Positions 43,684 to 52,900 of a stretch of 64,000 nt of DNA are shown here, in pieces. Under the pieces are notes generated by a model that saw only the letters and a program-made list of their open reading frames with translations, was not told the origin of the DNA and did not search any database. The DNA lies in the NCBI RefSeq assembly GCF_029814825.1, contig NZ_CP122379.1, positions 2,108,001 to 2,172,000 on the forward strand. The letters run 5' to 3'. This DNA is from Aequorivita marisscotiae. Its GTDB lineage: Bacteria > Bacteroidota > Bacteroidia > Flavobacteriales > Flavobacteriaceae. The position numbers were made by a program, and so were the translations under genes. Within the stretch, counting starts at the first letter, position 1; the number at the start of each line of letters is the position of its first letter.

Positions 43684-46236
43684 TTATTTATTGATTATCA
43701 ATTTCTTCGTAGCAGATTGCTTCCCACTATTTACTTTTACTAAATAAATTCCCGCTGCAATTCCATCGGTTTTTATTGGGATGCTTTTATTTATGCCGAA
43801 ATTTCCACGGAACAATTCCTTTATCTTTTTTCCTGAAATATCAAAAAGTTGCACATTTCCTTCCGAAGAAAGATTATGCGTTATTGTAAACTCTGATTTC
43901 GCAGGATTTGGATAAACTTTAATTGAATGTGAAGCCAATTCATTTTCACCAACACTTAAAATATCGCTTACGTCATAGCTGTGCATTGCTCTTCCGAAAG
44001 TTCCGGCAAAGAGCGTTTTGGTTGGTTCGTGAAATTTTAAATCCATTACCACCGTCATCGGTAGGTTGTTTCCTAAAATAGTCCAATTGCCACCGTCGTC
44101 TTTCGAGTACCAAACATTTAAATCGGTAGCTACAAAAAGTATGTTTTCGGCTGGATAAGTAATTATATCATTAACAGGAATGTTAGGTAAATTTGAAGAA
44201 ATATCCGTCCAATTTTGTCCGCCGTCAATAGTTTTAAAAACCCGTGGAGTATAATCTAAATATTTAAATCCGGAGACGGTTACATAAGCCGTTAAATCGT
44301 TATCGGGAACCATCGCGATAGAAGTTATGTATTGGTCGGGCAAACCAACGCTAACGTTTGTCCACGTTGTGCCGCCGTCAAAAGTTACATGCACATTTCC
44401 ATCATCGCTGCCTGTGTAAATTACATCAAGATTATTGTAAGATGCAGCGATTGCTGTAAGTGTTCCAAAAGCTAAAGAGCCGCTAGGGTGGAGTCCATCG
44501 GTTAAATCTGGACTAATTACCGACCAATTTGCCGCTTTGTTCGAAGTGTAAAGCCTATTGGTACCATAATAAAGAATTTCATGATTAAAGGGTGAAATTA
44601 TTACGGGGGTATTCCAATTATTTCTATCGCCTGAACTAATGCCGCTAGTAGCATTGGTAAAACTGTTTCCGCCGTTGGTACTGCGTCCTAAATTTCCATA
44701 TTGCGATTCCACATAAATATAATTATTGTCCACCGGATCTACATTTACGTGAAAACCATCGCCGCCCCAAATTGCGTTCCAATCGCTTGCGCCGCCGGTT
44801 ATGGTTCTAATTGTGTTGTTGTCTTGCGTACCGCCGTAAAGTCTTTCTGGCTGTGTTTTATCAACTTCAATATTGTAAAATTGTGTAATTGGAAGGTTTA
44901 CAAACTTTGTCCAACTGCTTCCCCCGTTTGTTGAAATATAGGCTCCACCATCATTTCCAGAAAGCATAAAATTGCTATTTGTTCTAGAAAAATCTAACGC
45001 GTGATGGTCCACGTGCATGCCCGGTAAGATTTGCCACGAAGCGCCGCTATTAGTAGATTTTGCAATATCGAAACCTATAATATATACTTCGGAAGAATTA
45101 CTTGGGTTAACGCGAACATTTCCAAAGTACCAACCAAAATTGGCATCAATATTACTCAGGGCGTTTGGCGGCGTTACTTGCGACCAGTTTTCACCATTAT
45201 CGGTAGATTTATACAAGCCATTGAAAACATTGGTTATTTGGTTTGTGGTAAAACGCGCATAAACTGTTGAAGGATCAGATTCCGAGACAGCAATACCAAT
45301 ACGTCCTGTTTGTGCATTTGGAGCGGGCAGTCCGTTTGTAGCGCCAAGTTCAGTCCACGTTGTGCCACCATCCATAGAACGATGGATTGCCGAGGTAACA
45401 CCCCCATAATCGCGTTCCCAAGGTTTGCGGGTACGTTCCCACATTGCGGCATAAATAATATTTGTATTTGCCATATTCATGGCTACATCAATTGCGGCGG
45501 TGGAATCCGTAACAAATAGCACGCGTTCCCAATTTGTTCCGCCGTTAGTAGTTTTATAAATTCCTCTTTCAACATTTTTGCCGTATAATTCGCCTGTAGC
45601 AGCTGCAAAAACCCGATCGGGATTTGTGGGATCTACCACAAGACGGCCAATATGATTGCTTTCTGGCAGACCAACGTTTGTCCAGGTATCACCAGCGTCA
45701 TTACTTCGGTAGATTCCATCGCCAAAATAGGCACCATCTGTTGCGCTTCCATTTGCTTCACCAGTTCCAGCGTAAATAATTTGTGCATTTGAAGGAGCAA
45801 TGGCAATATTGCCTATAGATAGTCTGGATTCATCATCAAAAATAGGTGTCCAGTTTACCCCGCGGTCGTAACTTCTAAAAATCCCTCCTGTGGCTGTTGC
45901 CACGTAAAGATGGTCGTCGTTATCTGGCGAAATGGCAACATCGGTTACGCGCCCACCGGTATTTAGGGGGCCAACAAAAGTCCATTCGCCAGCCGCTTCG
46001 GGCGACCTGTTAGCCAGAATTTGTTTTGTTTGATACACGGCTTCATTATATGCCTCTTTGTTGATGTAGTTGTTTGGATAGGCGCGCTGGTTGTACATCC
46101 ACTCAGCGGGATATTCCATCTTTCCGGTTTCTTTGGTAATTATTTTTTCTTCGGGAGTATTTTTACAACTAAAAAAGAGAAGTGCGACAAACACGGTTGA
46201 TAAAGCGTAGCTAAAAGATATTTTAAAGTTTCCCAT
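43684..46236 (-). CDS. BNR/sortilin-like beta-propeller protein with T9SS sorting domain
   Basis: This 850-residue protein of the sortilin/VPS10 or BNR type is exported. The signal MGNFKISFSYALSTVFVALLFFSC has a Cys at the lipobox position. Many Asp-box repeats follow, for example RSYDRGVNWTPIF, RSNDAGDTWTNVGLP, KTTNGGTNWERVLF, KSTNSGASWQILPG and KTIDGGQNWTDISSNLP, giving two seven-bladed propeller-like regions. The last 80 residues (IKVYPNPAKSEFTITHNLS to KKLIINK) are a T9SS sorting domain. It could bind glycans or proteins; no catalytic residues are visible. Confidence 0.88.
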   Translation of the reverse strand: MGNFKISFSYALSTVFVALLFFSCKNTPEEKIITKETGKMEYPAEWMYNQRAYPNNYINKEAYNEAVYQTKQILANRSPEAAGEWTFVGPLNTGGRVTDVAISPDNDDHLYVATATGGIFRSYDRGVNWTPIFDDESRLSIGNIAIAPSNAQIIYAGTGEANGSATDGAYFGDGIYRSNDAGDTWTNVGLPESNHIGRLVVDPTNPDRVFAAATGELYGKNVERGIYKTTNGGTNWERVLFVTDSTAAIDVAMNMANTNIIYAAMWERTRKPWERDYGGVTSAIHRSMDGGTTWTELGATNGLPAPNAQTGRIGIAVSESDPSTVYARFTTNQITNVFNGLYKSTDNGENWSQVTPPNALSNIDANFGWYFGNVRVNPSNSSEVYIIGFDIAKSTNSGASWQILPGMHVDHHALDFSRTNSNFMLSGNDGGAYISTNGGSSWTKFVNLPITQFYNIEVDKTQPERLYGGTQDNNTIRTITGGASDWNAIWGGDGFHVNVDPVDNNYIYVESQYGNLGRSTNGGNSFTNATSGISSGDRNNWNTPVIISPFNHEILYYGTNRLYTSNKAANWSVISPDLTDGLHPSGSLAFGTLTAIAASYNNLDVIYTGSDDGNVHVTFDGGTTWTNVSVGLPDQYITSIAMVPDNDLTAYVTVSGFKYLDYTPRVFKTIDGGQNWTDISSNLPNIPVNDIITYPAENILFVATDLNVWYSKDDGGNWTILGNNLPMTVVMDLKFHEPTKTLFAGTFGRAMHSYDVSDILSVGENELASHSIKVYPNPAKSEFTITHNLSSEGNVQLFDISGKKIKELFRGNFGINKSIPIKTDGIAAGIYLVKVNSGKQSATKKLIINK

Positions 46237-46347
46237 CGCAAAGATTTAGATTTTTAAAGATTGAAATTCACAATTCGTTGATAGTAAATATCGTAATTAT
46301 TTTTTTTGATTCTATCCTATTCAAAAAACTCTTTTTAATATGTAACT

Positions 46348-47352
46348 TTAATGGGCTACAATATCGCTCACCAAATACCCAATAGCCTTCCCAACTTGAT
46401 TCGGAAAAATAGCCGCTGTGGGCGAACCCTCGCAAATATGAAGATAACGTGCGTTTTTGTTTTTCGAAAAATAGTGAATAAATTTTCGAGCTTCCGTTAA
46501 AGTAAATCCGCTGGGCGTAATGGCGCTACTGCCCATCATTTCTATGGCGTCCATATCCAGCTCTATACCAAAGTTTTCGTTACAGCAGAAATTTTCGGCT
46601 TCTTGCATTGCTTCGGAAAAGGATTGCTTTTGTTTTACTGAAATATCCTCAAAAAGATTGAATTTTACCCTTTCGGAATTCTTTTCAATTGAATTGAATA
46701 CTGCCTCCGAAGTATAATTTCCATGAAGTCCGAAGATGAAATATTTTTCTAAAAAACCGTCCACAAAAGCATACGAAAACCCATTGCCGCTATGCCTGTG
46801 TTCCAAGGCTCGAAAATCTGTATGCGCATCAAAATTGATGCAATTAATTGGTTTTTTCAATGCTTCAGAAGTGCCTTTTAAATTTCCAAAACTATTGTTA
46901 TGGCCGCCGCCAATGATGATTGGAAACTTGCCAGCTGCAATAACTTTTTTTACAACTTCGGAAACTTTATGGTCTATTTGGGTAACGAGTTCGCCAAGTT
47001 TTTCAACGGCATGGGGTTCTTGTTTTGAAATGTTGTCAGCCTGTTTCATTTGGGTTTCGCAATCAATTTCGCCCAAAAGAATCACGTTTTCAGCATTTGT
47101 TAAATGGTTGTGTTGAATATTCAAAAGACTTCCCAAAGCCGCTTCCCAAGCTTTTGAAGTTCCCGGTATGCCGTAATTGGCACGAACGCCAATATCTTCT
47201 GGAATTCCAAAAAGCACATATTTTGCGGAATGGTTCTTTAAATCTTCGAGCGTTTTAACAAAGTTTATTTTTTCGCCAAACTTTGTCTCTCCTTTTCTTT
47301 TTCTTAGAAATGAAGAAATATCTTTTTCGGAATAAATTTTTAAAACACTCAT
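46348..47352 (-). CDS. hutG: formimidoylglutamase
   Basis: This 334-residue arginase-superfamily enzyme cleaves N-formimidoyl-glutamate to formamide and glutamate, the last step of one histidine degradation route. Metal-binding motifs are GGGHNNSFG, NFDAHTDFR and ELDMDAIEMMGSSA, with the first motif GIPEDIGVRANYG as the glycine-rich start. It overlaps the downstream end of hutI by 4 bases, and this pair makes hutG/hutI a coupled unit. hutH and hutU are not in the window. Confidence 0.88.
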   Translation of the reverse strand: MSVLKIYSEKDISSFLRKRKGETKFGEKINFVKTLEDLKNHSAKYVLFGIPEDIGVRANYGIPGTSKAWEAALGSLLNIQHNHLTNAENVILLGEIDCETQMKQADNISKQEPHAVEKLGELVTQIDHKVSEVVKKVIAAGKFPIIIGGGHNNSFGNLKGTSEALKKPINCINFDAHTDFRALEHRHSGNGFSYAFVDGFLEKYFIFGLHGNYTSEAVFNSIEKNSERVKFNLFEDISVKQKQSFSEAMQEAENFCCNENFGIELDMDAIEMMGSSAITPSGFTLTEARKFIHYFSKNKNARYLHICEGSPTAAIFPNQVGKAIGYLVSDIVAH

Positions 47353-48587
47353 TTTACTTCCTTTCCATCTATAATTACTGAATCAATTAAATTACTGCCA
47401 AATGCGTAGGGCAAATATCCGTACGATGGTACTGGTTTTGTAATGATGAGGTTTGCTTTTTTACCTTTGGTAATGCTGCCGTGGGTTTTGCTCAGGCCCA
47501 TTGCATAAGCTCCGTTGATGGTAGCGGCGTTTATGGCTTCTTCGGGAGTTAAGCGCATTTTTATACAAGCTGTGGCTACCACAAAATTCATATTTCCGCT
47601 GGGGGTGGAACCCGGATTGTAATCGGTTGCAAGCGCTAATGGCAATCCCGTATCAATCATTTTCCGGCCCGGGGCGTATGGGATGCTTAAAAAATACGAG
47701 CAGGAGGGAAGTGCCACCGGCATGGTTCTGGAGTTTTGGAGCGCAGCAATATCTTCATCGGTCATAACTTCTAAATGGTCAACGCTTAAAGCTTGATATT
47801 TTACTGCTGAAGCAATTCCCCCAATACTGTTAAACTGATTTACATGTACTTTGGGGATAAGGTTGTATTTTTTTCCTTCGGAAAGAATACGCTCCATATC
47901 TGCTACTGAAAAATACCCTTCTTCGCAGAATATATCTATGTATTCCGCCAACTTTTCTGCGGCTACTTTGGGCATCATTTCGTCGCACAGTAAATCTAAA
48001 TATCCGTCTTTATTGCCCTTGTATTCGGTGGGAATAGCGTGTGCGCCCAAAAATGTGGTTTTAATTGAAATGGGATATTCTTCGGCAAGCTTTTTTGCAA
48101 CGCGGAGCATTTTTAGTTCGGCGTCCGTGGTTAATCCGTAACCACTTTTTATTTCTATGGCTCCCGTACCAAGGCGCATCACTTCTTCTAAACGTGCTGC
48201 CGATTGGTGATAGAGTTCTTCCTCCGAAGTATTTTGCAATTTTTTTGCGCTGTTTACAATACCCCCGCCATTTTCGGCAATTTCCTGATAGCTTAGTCCG
48301 TTAATTCTATCTACAAATTCCTGTTCTCTATTGCCGGCATACACAATATGGCTATGGCTATCGCACCAGGCCGGAAGTACTGTTTTTCCGCTGCAATTTA
48401 AAGTTTTAAAACCTTGATGTGGTCCCATTTCGTCCATGGTTCCATAATCTTCAATTATGCCGTGATTTATGAAAACCCAAGCGTTTTTTAATGTCGGGAG
48501 ATTTTTCATTTCTAAACCGCTTACCTTTTCGGGGCAGTTTTCGCGTACTTGAAGCAATTCTTTTATGTTTGTGAGTAGTAGTTTCAT
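47349..48587 (-). CDS. hutI: imidazolonepropionase
   Basis: HutI is a metal-dependent amidohydrolase that opens imidazolonepropionate in histidine breakdown. The 412-residue sequence has WCDSHSHIVYAGNREQEF (metal His pair), GAIEIKSGYGL, FLGAHAIPTEY, VDHLEVMTDEDIAALQ and ALATDYNPGSTPSGNM, all characteristic of HutI. Its stop overlaps the hutG start by 4 bases and its start overlaps the stop of the upstream unknown gene by 4, so translation is chained through three genes. Confidence 0.94.
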   Translation of the reverse strand: MKLLLTNIKELLQVRENCPEKVSGLEMKNLPTLKNAWVFINHGIIEDYGTMDEMGPHQGFKTLNCSGKTVLPAWCDSHSHIVYAGNREQEFVDRINGLSYQEIAENGGGIVNSAKKLQNTSEEELYHQSAARLEEVMRLGTGAIEIKSGYGLTTDAELKMLRVAKKLAEEYPISIKTTFLGAHAIPTEYKGNKDGYLDLLCDEMMPKVAAEKLAEYIDIFCEEGYFSVADMERILSEGKKYNLIPKVHVNQFNSIGGIASAVKYQALSVDHLEVMTDEDIAALQNSRTMPVALPSCSYFLSIPYAPGRKMIDTGLPLALATDYNPGSTPSGNMNFVVATACIKMRLTPEEAINAATINGAYAMGLSKTHGSITKGKKANLIITKPVPSYGYLPYAFGSNLIDSVIIDGKEVK

Positions 48588-49189
48588 TTGCGTATTTTTA
48601 TTTCTGAAATTAGTGTGTCGCCAAAATACAGCTTTCCATTTGTAAGGCCATTCGGAACTACAAAAAATACATCGAGCACGTTTTTATCTACTGTATTCGG
48701 ACGGAAATAAATAGTGTGTATGATTGGCTTTTTATTGGTTCCAAAATTAAGGTCTAATGGGCAGTCTAAGTAACCTTCAATGGAAAAATCCTTAAAAGTG
48801 TTTTTTATTGAAGGATCGTACTTTGCGAAAACGGGTTTCTCGGTATTATTTGTAGTTAACATCTGAAATCCTTTCGATCTAAAAAAAGTGGCAAAATATA
48901 TTTCCGAAACACTAAAACGAGCTTTATAGCCTTCGCTTACAAGGGAGAGTTTATTTGGGTCAAAATCTATTTCGCCATCATTTAGTGATTTTGCTTTAAG
49001 CCGCACTTGAACTCTCTTATGGTCTTTCCCGGAGTTTATAAAATATGTACCTCCAAATTGAACCGAAAGCACGCCAATTTTTCGTGCTTTTACCATTTTT
49101 AATGAAAGCTCTGCCTCTGGAATTTCAACCTGGCCATACGCAACAAAACTAAGTGATGTAAAGAGAAGCAAAACAAGTATTCTAACCAT
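48584..49189 (-). CDS. hypothetical exported protein upstream of hutI
   Basis: This 201-residue protein has a signal peptide (MVRILVLLLFTSLSFVAYGQ) and a beta-rich mature part with RVQVRLKAKSLNDGEIDFDPNKLSLVSEGYKARF. No named family is recognised. It overlaps hutI by 4 bases, so it is probably cotranscribed, but an exported protein has no obvious part in histidine breakdown. Confidence 0.7.
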   Translation of the reverse strand: MVRILVLLLFTSLSFVAYGQVEIPEAELSLKMVKARKIGVLSVQFGGTYFINSGKDHKRVQVRLKAKSLNDGEIDFDPNKLSLVSEGYKARFSVSEIYFATFFRSKGFQMLTTNNTEKPVFAKYDPSIKNTFKDFSIEGYLDCPLDLNFGTNKKPIIHTIYFRPNTVDKNVLDVFFVVPNGLTNGKLYFGDTLISEIKIRK

Positions 49190-49284
49190 AGTATAAAGAT
49201 AGAAAAAAACAATGGTTCCGGTTTAAAATTCCGAGCTGTCTAAAATATAATTTATACCTTAGTCCTTCAAAAATAAATCACGGA

Positions 49285-50451
49285 ATGAAATCAGAAAATC
49301 TTGGTATAAACACCATCTGTACGCATATAGGCGAAGTAGAAGACAAGCAATTTAAAGGCGCAATTTCGCCATTATTTATGTCGAGTAGCTATGCTTATGA
49401 AGATGTAGAAGTAAAGCGTTACCCGCGTTATTTTAATACACCAAATCAAGAGGCGCTATGTAAAAAAATCGCCAAGCTTGAAAAATGCGAAGCCGCACTT
49501 ATTTTTGGAAGCGGTATGGCTGCAGTTAGCACAACCATGCTCGCATTTTTGCACAAGGGCGATCACGTGGTACTGCCACAGACTTTGTACGGTGGAACGT
49601 ATAATTTTGTAGTTGAGGAATTTCATAAATTTGGAATTGAATATTCGTTCGCCGAAGGATTTTCCGAAACGGATTTTTCTGAAAAAATTCAGCCAAATAC
49701 CAAAGTAATCTTTATTGAAACACCTTCTAATCCGCTAATGCGAATAACCGATCTGGAAATAATTTCAAAATTGGCTAAACAACACGGAGTTATAACAATG
49801 ATTGACAATACATTCGCTTCTCCGGTAAACCAAACCCCGGCCGATTTTGGAATTGATATTATGATTCATAGCGCCACAAAGTATATGGGTGGCCATAGCG
49901 ATATTTGTGCAGGTGCCGTCGCGGCAAGCGAGGAACACATTAAAATAATCTGGAATCTTGCCAAAAATCTTGGTGGAAGTTTAAGCGATTATACCGTTTG
50001 GTTATTGGAACGAAGTATGAAAACCATGGTGCTTCGGGTAAAAGCGCAGAACAAGAATGCTAAGAAAATGGCAAAATGGTTGGAAAAGCACGCGATGGTT
50101 GAAAAGGTTTATTATCCGGGATTAAAAAATCATCCCGACAACGCGTTGGCAAAAAAACAGATGACGGGTTATACGGGAATGCTTTCGTTTGAAATTGACA
50201 ATTCCTTGAATGTAGATGAATTTTTAAAGGCTTTGAAATTAATTAAGCCGTCCATGAGTTTGGCAGGTGTGGAATCGACCATACTTTCACCGGCCAAAAC
50301 ATCGCACGGATTGTTATCTCCCGAGGCGCGGAAAGAGCAAGGGATAGGAGACGGTTTGCTTCGATTTTCGGTGGGAATTGAAGAAGTTGAAGATTTAATT
50401 GCAGATTTAGAAGAAGCTTTTCAAAAAGTTTCAAAAATGGAAAAAATTTAA
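49285..50451 (+). CDS. Cys/Met metabolism PLP-dependent enzyme (gamma-lyase/synthase type)
   Basis: This 388-residue fold-type I enzyme of the Cys/Met metabolism family could be a cystathionine gamma-lyase/synthase or methionine gamma-lyase. FGSGMAAVSTTMLAFLHKGDHVV is the phosphate-binding stretch (shown in part), IFIETPSNPLMRI the strand before the active site, DNTFASPVNQ the PLP Asp, and SATKYMGGHSDI carries the Schiff-base Lys. Cys/Met relatives cannot be told apart by these motifs. It lies 10 bases upstream of bshB1 on the same strand, a sulfur-related pairing. Confidence 0.85.
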   Translation: MKSENLGINTICTHIGEVEDKQFKGAISPLFMSSSYAYEDVEVKRYPRYFNTPNQEALCKKIAKLEKCEAALIFGSGMAAVSTTMLAFLHKGDHVVLPQTLYGGTYNFVVEEFHKFGIEYSFAEGFSETDFSEKIQPNTKVIFIETPSNPLMRITDLEIISKLAKQHGVITMIDNTFASPVNQTPADFGIDIMIHSATKYMGGHSDICAGAVAASEEHIKIIWNLAKNLGGSLSDYTVWLLERSMKTMVLRVKAQNKNAKKMAKWLEKHAMVEKVYYPGLKNHPDNALAKKQMTGYTGMLSFEIDNSLNVDEFLKALKLIKPSMSLAGVESTILSPAKTSHGLLSPEARKEQGIGDGLLRFSVGIEEVEDLIADLEEAFQKVSKMEKI

Positions 50452-50461
50452 AAACACTTTT

Positions 50462-51178
50462 ATGAAGATTGATATATTGGCCATAGGCGCCCATCCAGAC
50501 GATGTAGAATTGGGCTGTTCGGCTACTTTGGCAAAAGAGATTAGTGCTGGAAAAACAGTAGGAATTTTAGACCTTACCCGTGGGGAACTTGGAACACGCG
50601 GAACTGCGGAAATTCGAGATAGCGAAGCGGAAGCGGCTGCTAAAATTTTGGGTGTTAAGTTTCGTCATAATCTTGAATTTTCGGATGGTTTTTTAGTGAA
50701 TAATGCTGCCTCTCAGTTGGAAATAATAAAGATAATAAGAAAGTACCAACCCGAAATGGTGCTGTGCAACGCTATAGACGATAGGCATACTGACCATGCA
50801 AAAGCCAGCAAAATGGCCAGCGATGCTTGTTTTTTAAGCGGATTGCAGAAAATTGAAACTATTTATGAAAGCAACCATCAAAAAGCTTGGCGTCCAAAAT
50901 ACGTTTACCATTATATTCAATGGAAAAATATTGAACCAGATTTTGTGGTAGATGTTACCGGATTTTTGGATAAAAAATTGGAAACTGTTTTCGCGTATAA
51001 AAGTCAATTTCACCAAAAAGAAGCCAATGAACCCGAAACACCGATTACTTCAACAAATTTTAGAGATAGTATTACGTACCGGGCGCAGGACTTGGGAAGG
51101 CTTATTGGCACTGAATATGCCGAAGGTTTTACAACAGAACGGTATCCTGCAGTAAGCTCTATTTTCGATTTAATTTAA
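50462..51178 (+). CDS. bshB1: bacillithiol biosynthesis deacetylase BshB1
   Basis: BshB1 deacetylates GlcNAc-malate in the synthesis of bacillithiol, the low-molecular-weight thiol of many Bacteroidetes and Firmicutes. The 238-residue LmbE-family protein has AIGAHPDDVELGC (zinc site), LTRGELGTRGTAEIR and DDRHTDHAKAS with the other His ligands. It is next to a Cys/Met enzyme and separated from it by 10 bases, so the two are probably cotranscribed. Genes for BshA and BshC are not in this window. Confidence 0.92.
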   Translation: MKIDILAIGAHPDDVELGCSATLAKEISAGKTVGILDLTRGELGTRGTAEIRDSEAEAAAKILGVKFRHNLEFSDGFLVNNAASQLEIIKIIRKYQPEMVLCNAIDDRHTDHAKASKMASDACFLSGLQKIETIYESNHQKAWRPKYVYHYIQWKNIEPDFVVDVTGFLDKKLETVFAYKSQFHQKEANEPETPITSTNFRDSITYRAQDLGRLIGTEYAEGFTTERYPAVSSIFDLI

Positions 51179-51196
51179 TTTTCTTCAAAAAGAGTG

Positions 51197-51227
51197 TTGC
51201 GCAACCGTTATAATTGATTTATATTTG
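51197..51227 (+). promoter_or_regulatory. promoter of tRNA-His
   Basis: TTG at 51197-51199 lies within the palindrome GTTGCGCAAC, followed after 20 bases by TATATTTG at 51220-51227. This is a full Bacteroidetes promoter match. The tRNA begins about 40 bases further on. Confidence 0.6.
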
Positions 51228-51266
51228 CGTCCGCTTAGCGAAATTGTGTTTTAAAGCACAATAAAT

Positions 51267-51341
51267 GGTGGTTGTAGCTCAGCTGGTTAGAGCGCCTGAT
51301 TGTGGTTCAGGAGGTCGCCGGTTCGAACCCGGTCTTCCACC
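51267..51341 (+). tRNA. tRNA-His (anticodon GTG)
   Basis: A cloverleaf is clear: D-stem GCTC/GAGC, anticodon stem CCTGA/TCAGG with loop TTGTGGT and anticodon GTG at 51302-51304, T-arm GCCGG/CCGGT with loop TTCGAAC, and the extra G at -1 that is specific to tRNA-His, paired with the discriminator C. The acceptor stem (GTGGTTG with CTTCCAC) has two adjacent U-U mismatches. A terminator follows. Confidence 0.96.
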
Positions 51342-51348
51342 CGAAAGT

Positions 51349-51378
51349 AAAATCCTCCCTTTTTTGGGAGGATTTTTT
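51349..51378 (+). terminator. intrinsic terminator of tRNA-His
   Basis: AAATCCTCCC and GGGAGGATTT form a 10-base perfect stem with a six-T loop, followed by more T. It begins 8 bases after the tRNA. Confidence 0.9.
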
Positions 51379-51428
51379 CGTTTAGAAAAGGTTTTATTAT
51401 TTCTTAGAATTGTTTTTAAACGCTGCCT

Positions 51429-52433
51429 TTAATCTATAGTTATTCTGTTTTCGCGATTGGCAATTTCCCAAGCGGTATGAAAAATTAGCTTGGTGCGTTT
51501 TTCCAATAAATCGTATTCAATTTTATCGGGGGTATCGGTTATTTTGTGATAATCTTCGTGTACTCCATTAAAATAGAAGATAATTGGAACATTATTTTTG
51601 GCAAAATTATAATGGTCACTTCGGTAATAAAAACGGTTGGGATCATTTGGATCATCGTATTTGTAATCCAATTCCAATTGAGTGTATTTTTCATTCACTT
51701 CCGAAGAAACATCTTGTAATTCCTGACTTATTTTATTGCTTCCTATTAAATAAATATAATTAGGATCTTCCTCTTTATCGGGATCAATCCTTCCTATCAT
51801 ATCAATATTTAGATTGCACACGGTATTTTCTAAAGGAAACAATGGATTTTCGGTATAATAGCGCGAGCCGTACAGACCAATTTCCTCACCTGTAACATGT
51901 AGAAAAAGAATAGATCGTTTTGGTGGGTATCCGTCTTTTACAGCCTGTTTAAAAGCTTGGGCAATCTCCATGATAGCCACAGTGCCACTGCCGTCATCGT
52001 CGGCTCCGTTAAAAACATTGCCGCTATTGTCTACCCCCACGTGATCTAAATGTGCGGAGATAACGATAATTTCATCAGGTTTTTCACTTCCTTTTATAAA
52101 GGCGACAACGTTTTCAGTTTCCTTCGGATCTCTGCGGCCTTCAAAAAAACTGGCGGGAATGTATTGGTAATAATCTTCGGTTCCTGGAGCAGCGGCTATT
52201 CCATTCTCCTTGTAAAAATCGCGAATAAAATTTGCAGCCATTTTCTGCCCTTTTGAGCCGGTCATTCTACCTTCCATCTCATCACTTGCGTACACGTACA
52301 AAAGGTCTTTTAGCTTTTGTGCGGTTATTGTGTTCGCGTATTGAACGCTTTTTTCTTTGGTGTTTATGGATTTCTGTGCGGTACTGCACGAAAATATTAA
52401 CGAGGAAATTGCTGCTAAAAATAAAATTTTCAT
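51429..52433 (-). CDS. M28 family metallopeptidase, lipoprotein
   Basis: This 334-residue M28 zinc peptidase has a lipoprotein signal MKILFLAAISSLIFSC. Metal residues are in SAHLDHVGV, GADDDGSGTV and TGEEIGLYGSRYY, and a later Asp lies in NIDMIGRIDPDK, with the final His in RSDHYNFAKNN, giving a complete binuclear site. It lacks the T9SS sorting domain of the other M28 enzyme at 11418-12581. It is probably anchored on the outer membrane. It is preceded on its strand by a small lipoprotein gene. Confidence 0.9.
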   Translation of the reverse strand: MKILFLAAISSLIFSCSTAQKSINTKEKSVQYANTITAQKLKDLLYVYASDEMEGRMTGSKGQKMAANFIRDFYKENGIAAAPGTEDYYQYIPASFFEGRRDPKETENVVAFIKGSEKPDEIIVISAHLDHVGVDNSGNVFNGADDDGSGTVAIMEIAQAFKQAVKDGYPPKRSILFLHVTGEEIGLYGSRYYTENPLFPLENTVCNLNIDMIGRIDPDKEEDPNYIYLIGSNKISQELQDVSSEVNEKYTQLELDYKYDDPNDPNRFYYRSDHYNFAKNNVPIIFYFNGVHEDYHKITDTPDKIEYDLLEKRTKLIFHTAWEIANRENRITID

Positions 52434-52450
52434 AAATAAGTTAACTGTGA

Positions 52451-52783
52451 TTATTCAAAAGAGGTTAATTCATAATCTTGTTCTGAGAGACCGCCTTCGC
52501 CTATTTTTTTATAGTTAAAGGTGTGTGTTTTAACAATTTCGTTGCCATCGCGATCTTGCGATTTTACAGTTATTTTTACAAGATACGTTACACCAATGGC
52601 TCCTTCGCCATCAGCGGTTTCGGTAACGTCTATATTTTCATCGCTGAATTTTGTGCCTTCGGGAAGTTGCAGTTTTTCAATAGCATCTTTTTTGGCTAAT
52701 TCGCGAATTACTCCTTCTTGTTTGTCCTGCGTAGAACAGGAAGCAACCAATACAGTTATTAGAACAAGCATTAATTTTTTCAT
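52451..52783 (-). CDS. hypothetical small lipoprotein
   Basis: This 110-residue lipoprotein has the signal MKKLMLVLITVLVASC and a small mature domain with LPEGTKFSDENIDVTETADG and YLVKITVKSQDRDGNEIVKTHTF. The long in-frame extension upstream to 53254 lies inside the MBL-rhodanese gene on the other strand and is rejected. It lies just upstream of the M28 lipoprotein gene (17-base gap), so they may be cotranscribed. No family is recognised. Confidence 0.75.
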   Translation of the reverse strand: MKKLMLVLITVLVASCSTQDKQEGVIRELAKKDAIEKLQLPEGTKFSDENIDVTETADGEGAIGVTYLVKITVKSQDRDGNEIVKTHTFNYKKIGEGGLSEQDYELTSFE

Positions 52784-52900
52784 AATTAATTTTTTATGGT
52801 TAACGGGTAAAGATAAAATAAGTTTGAAGTCTAAATGCAAAATTTTTGTGAAAATGGATACTTTGAATACGAAGGCTTTAATTATGGAAAATACAATTGG

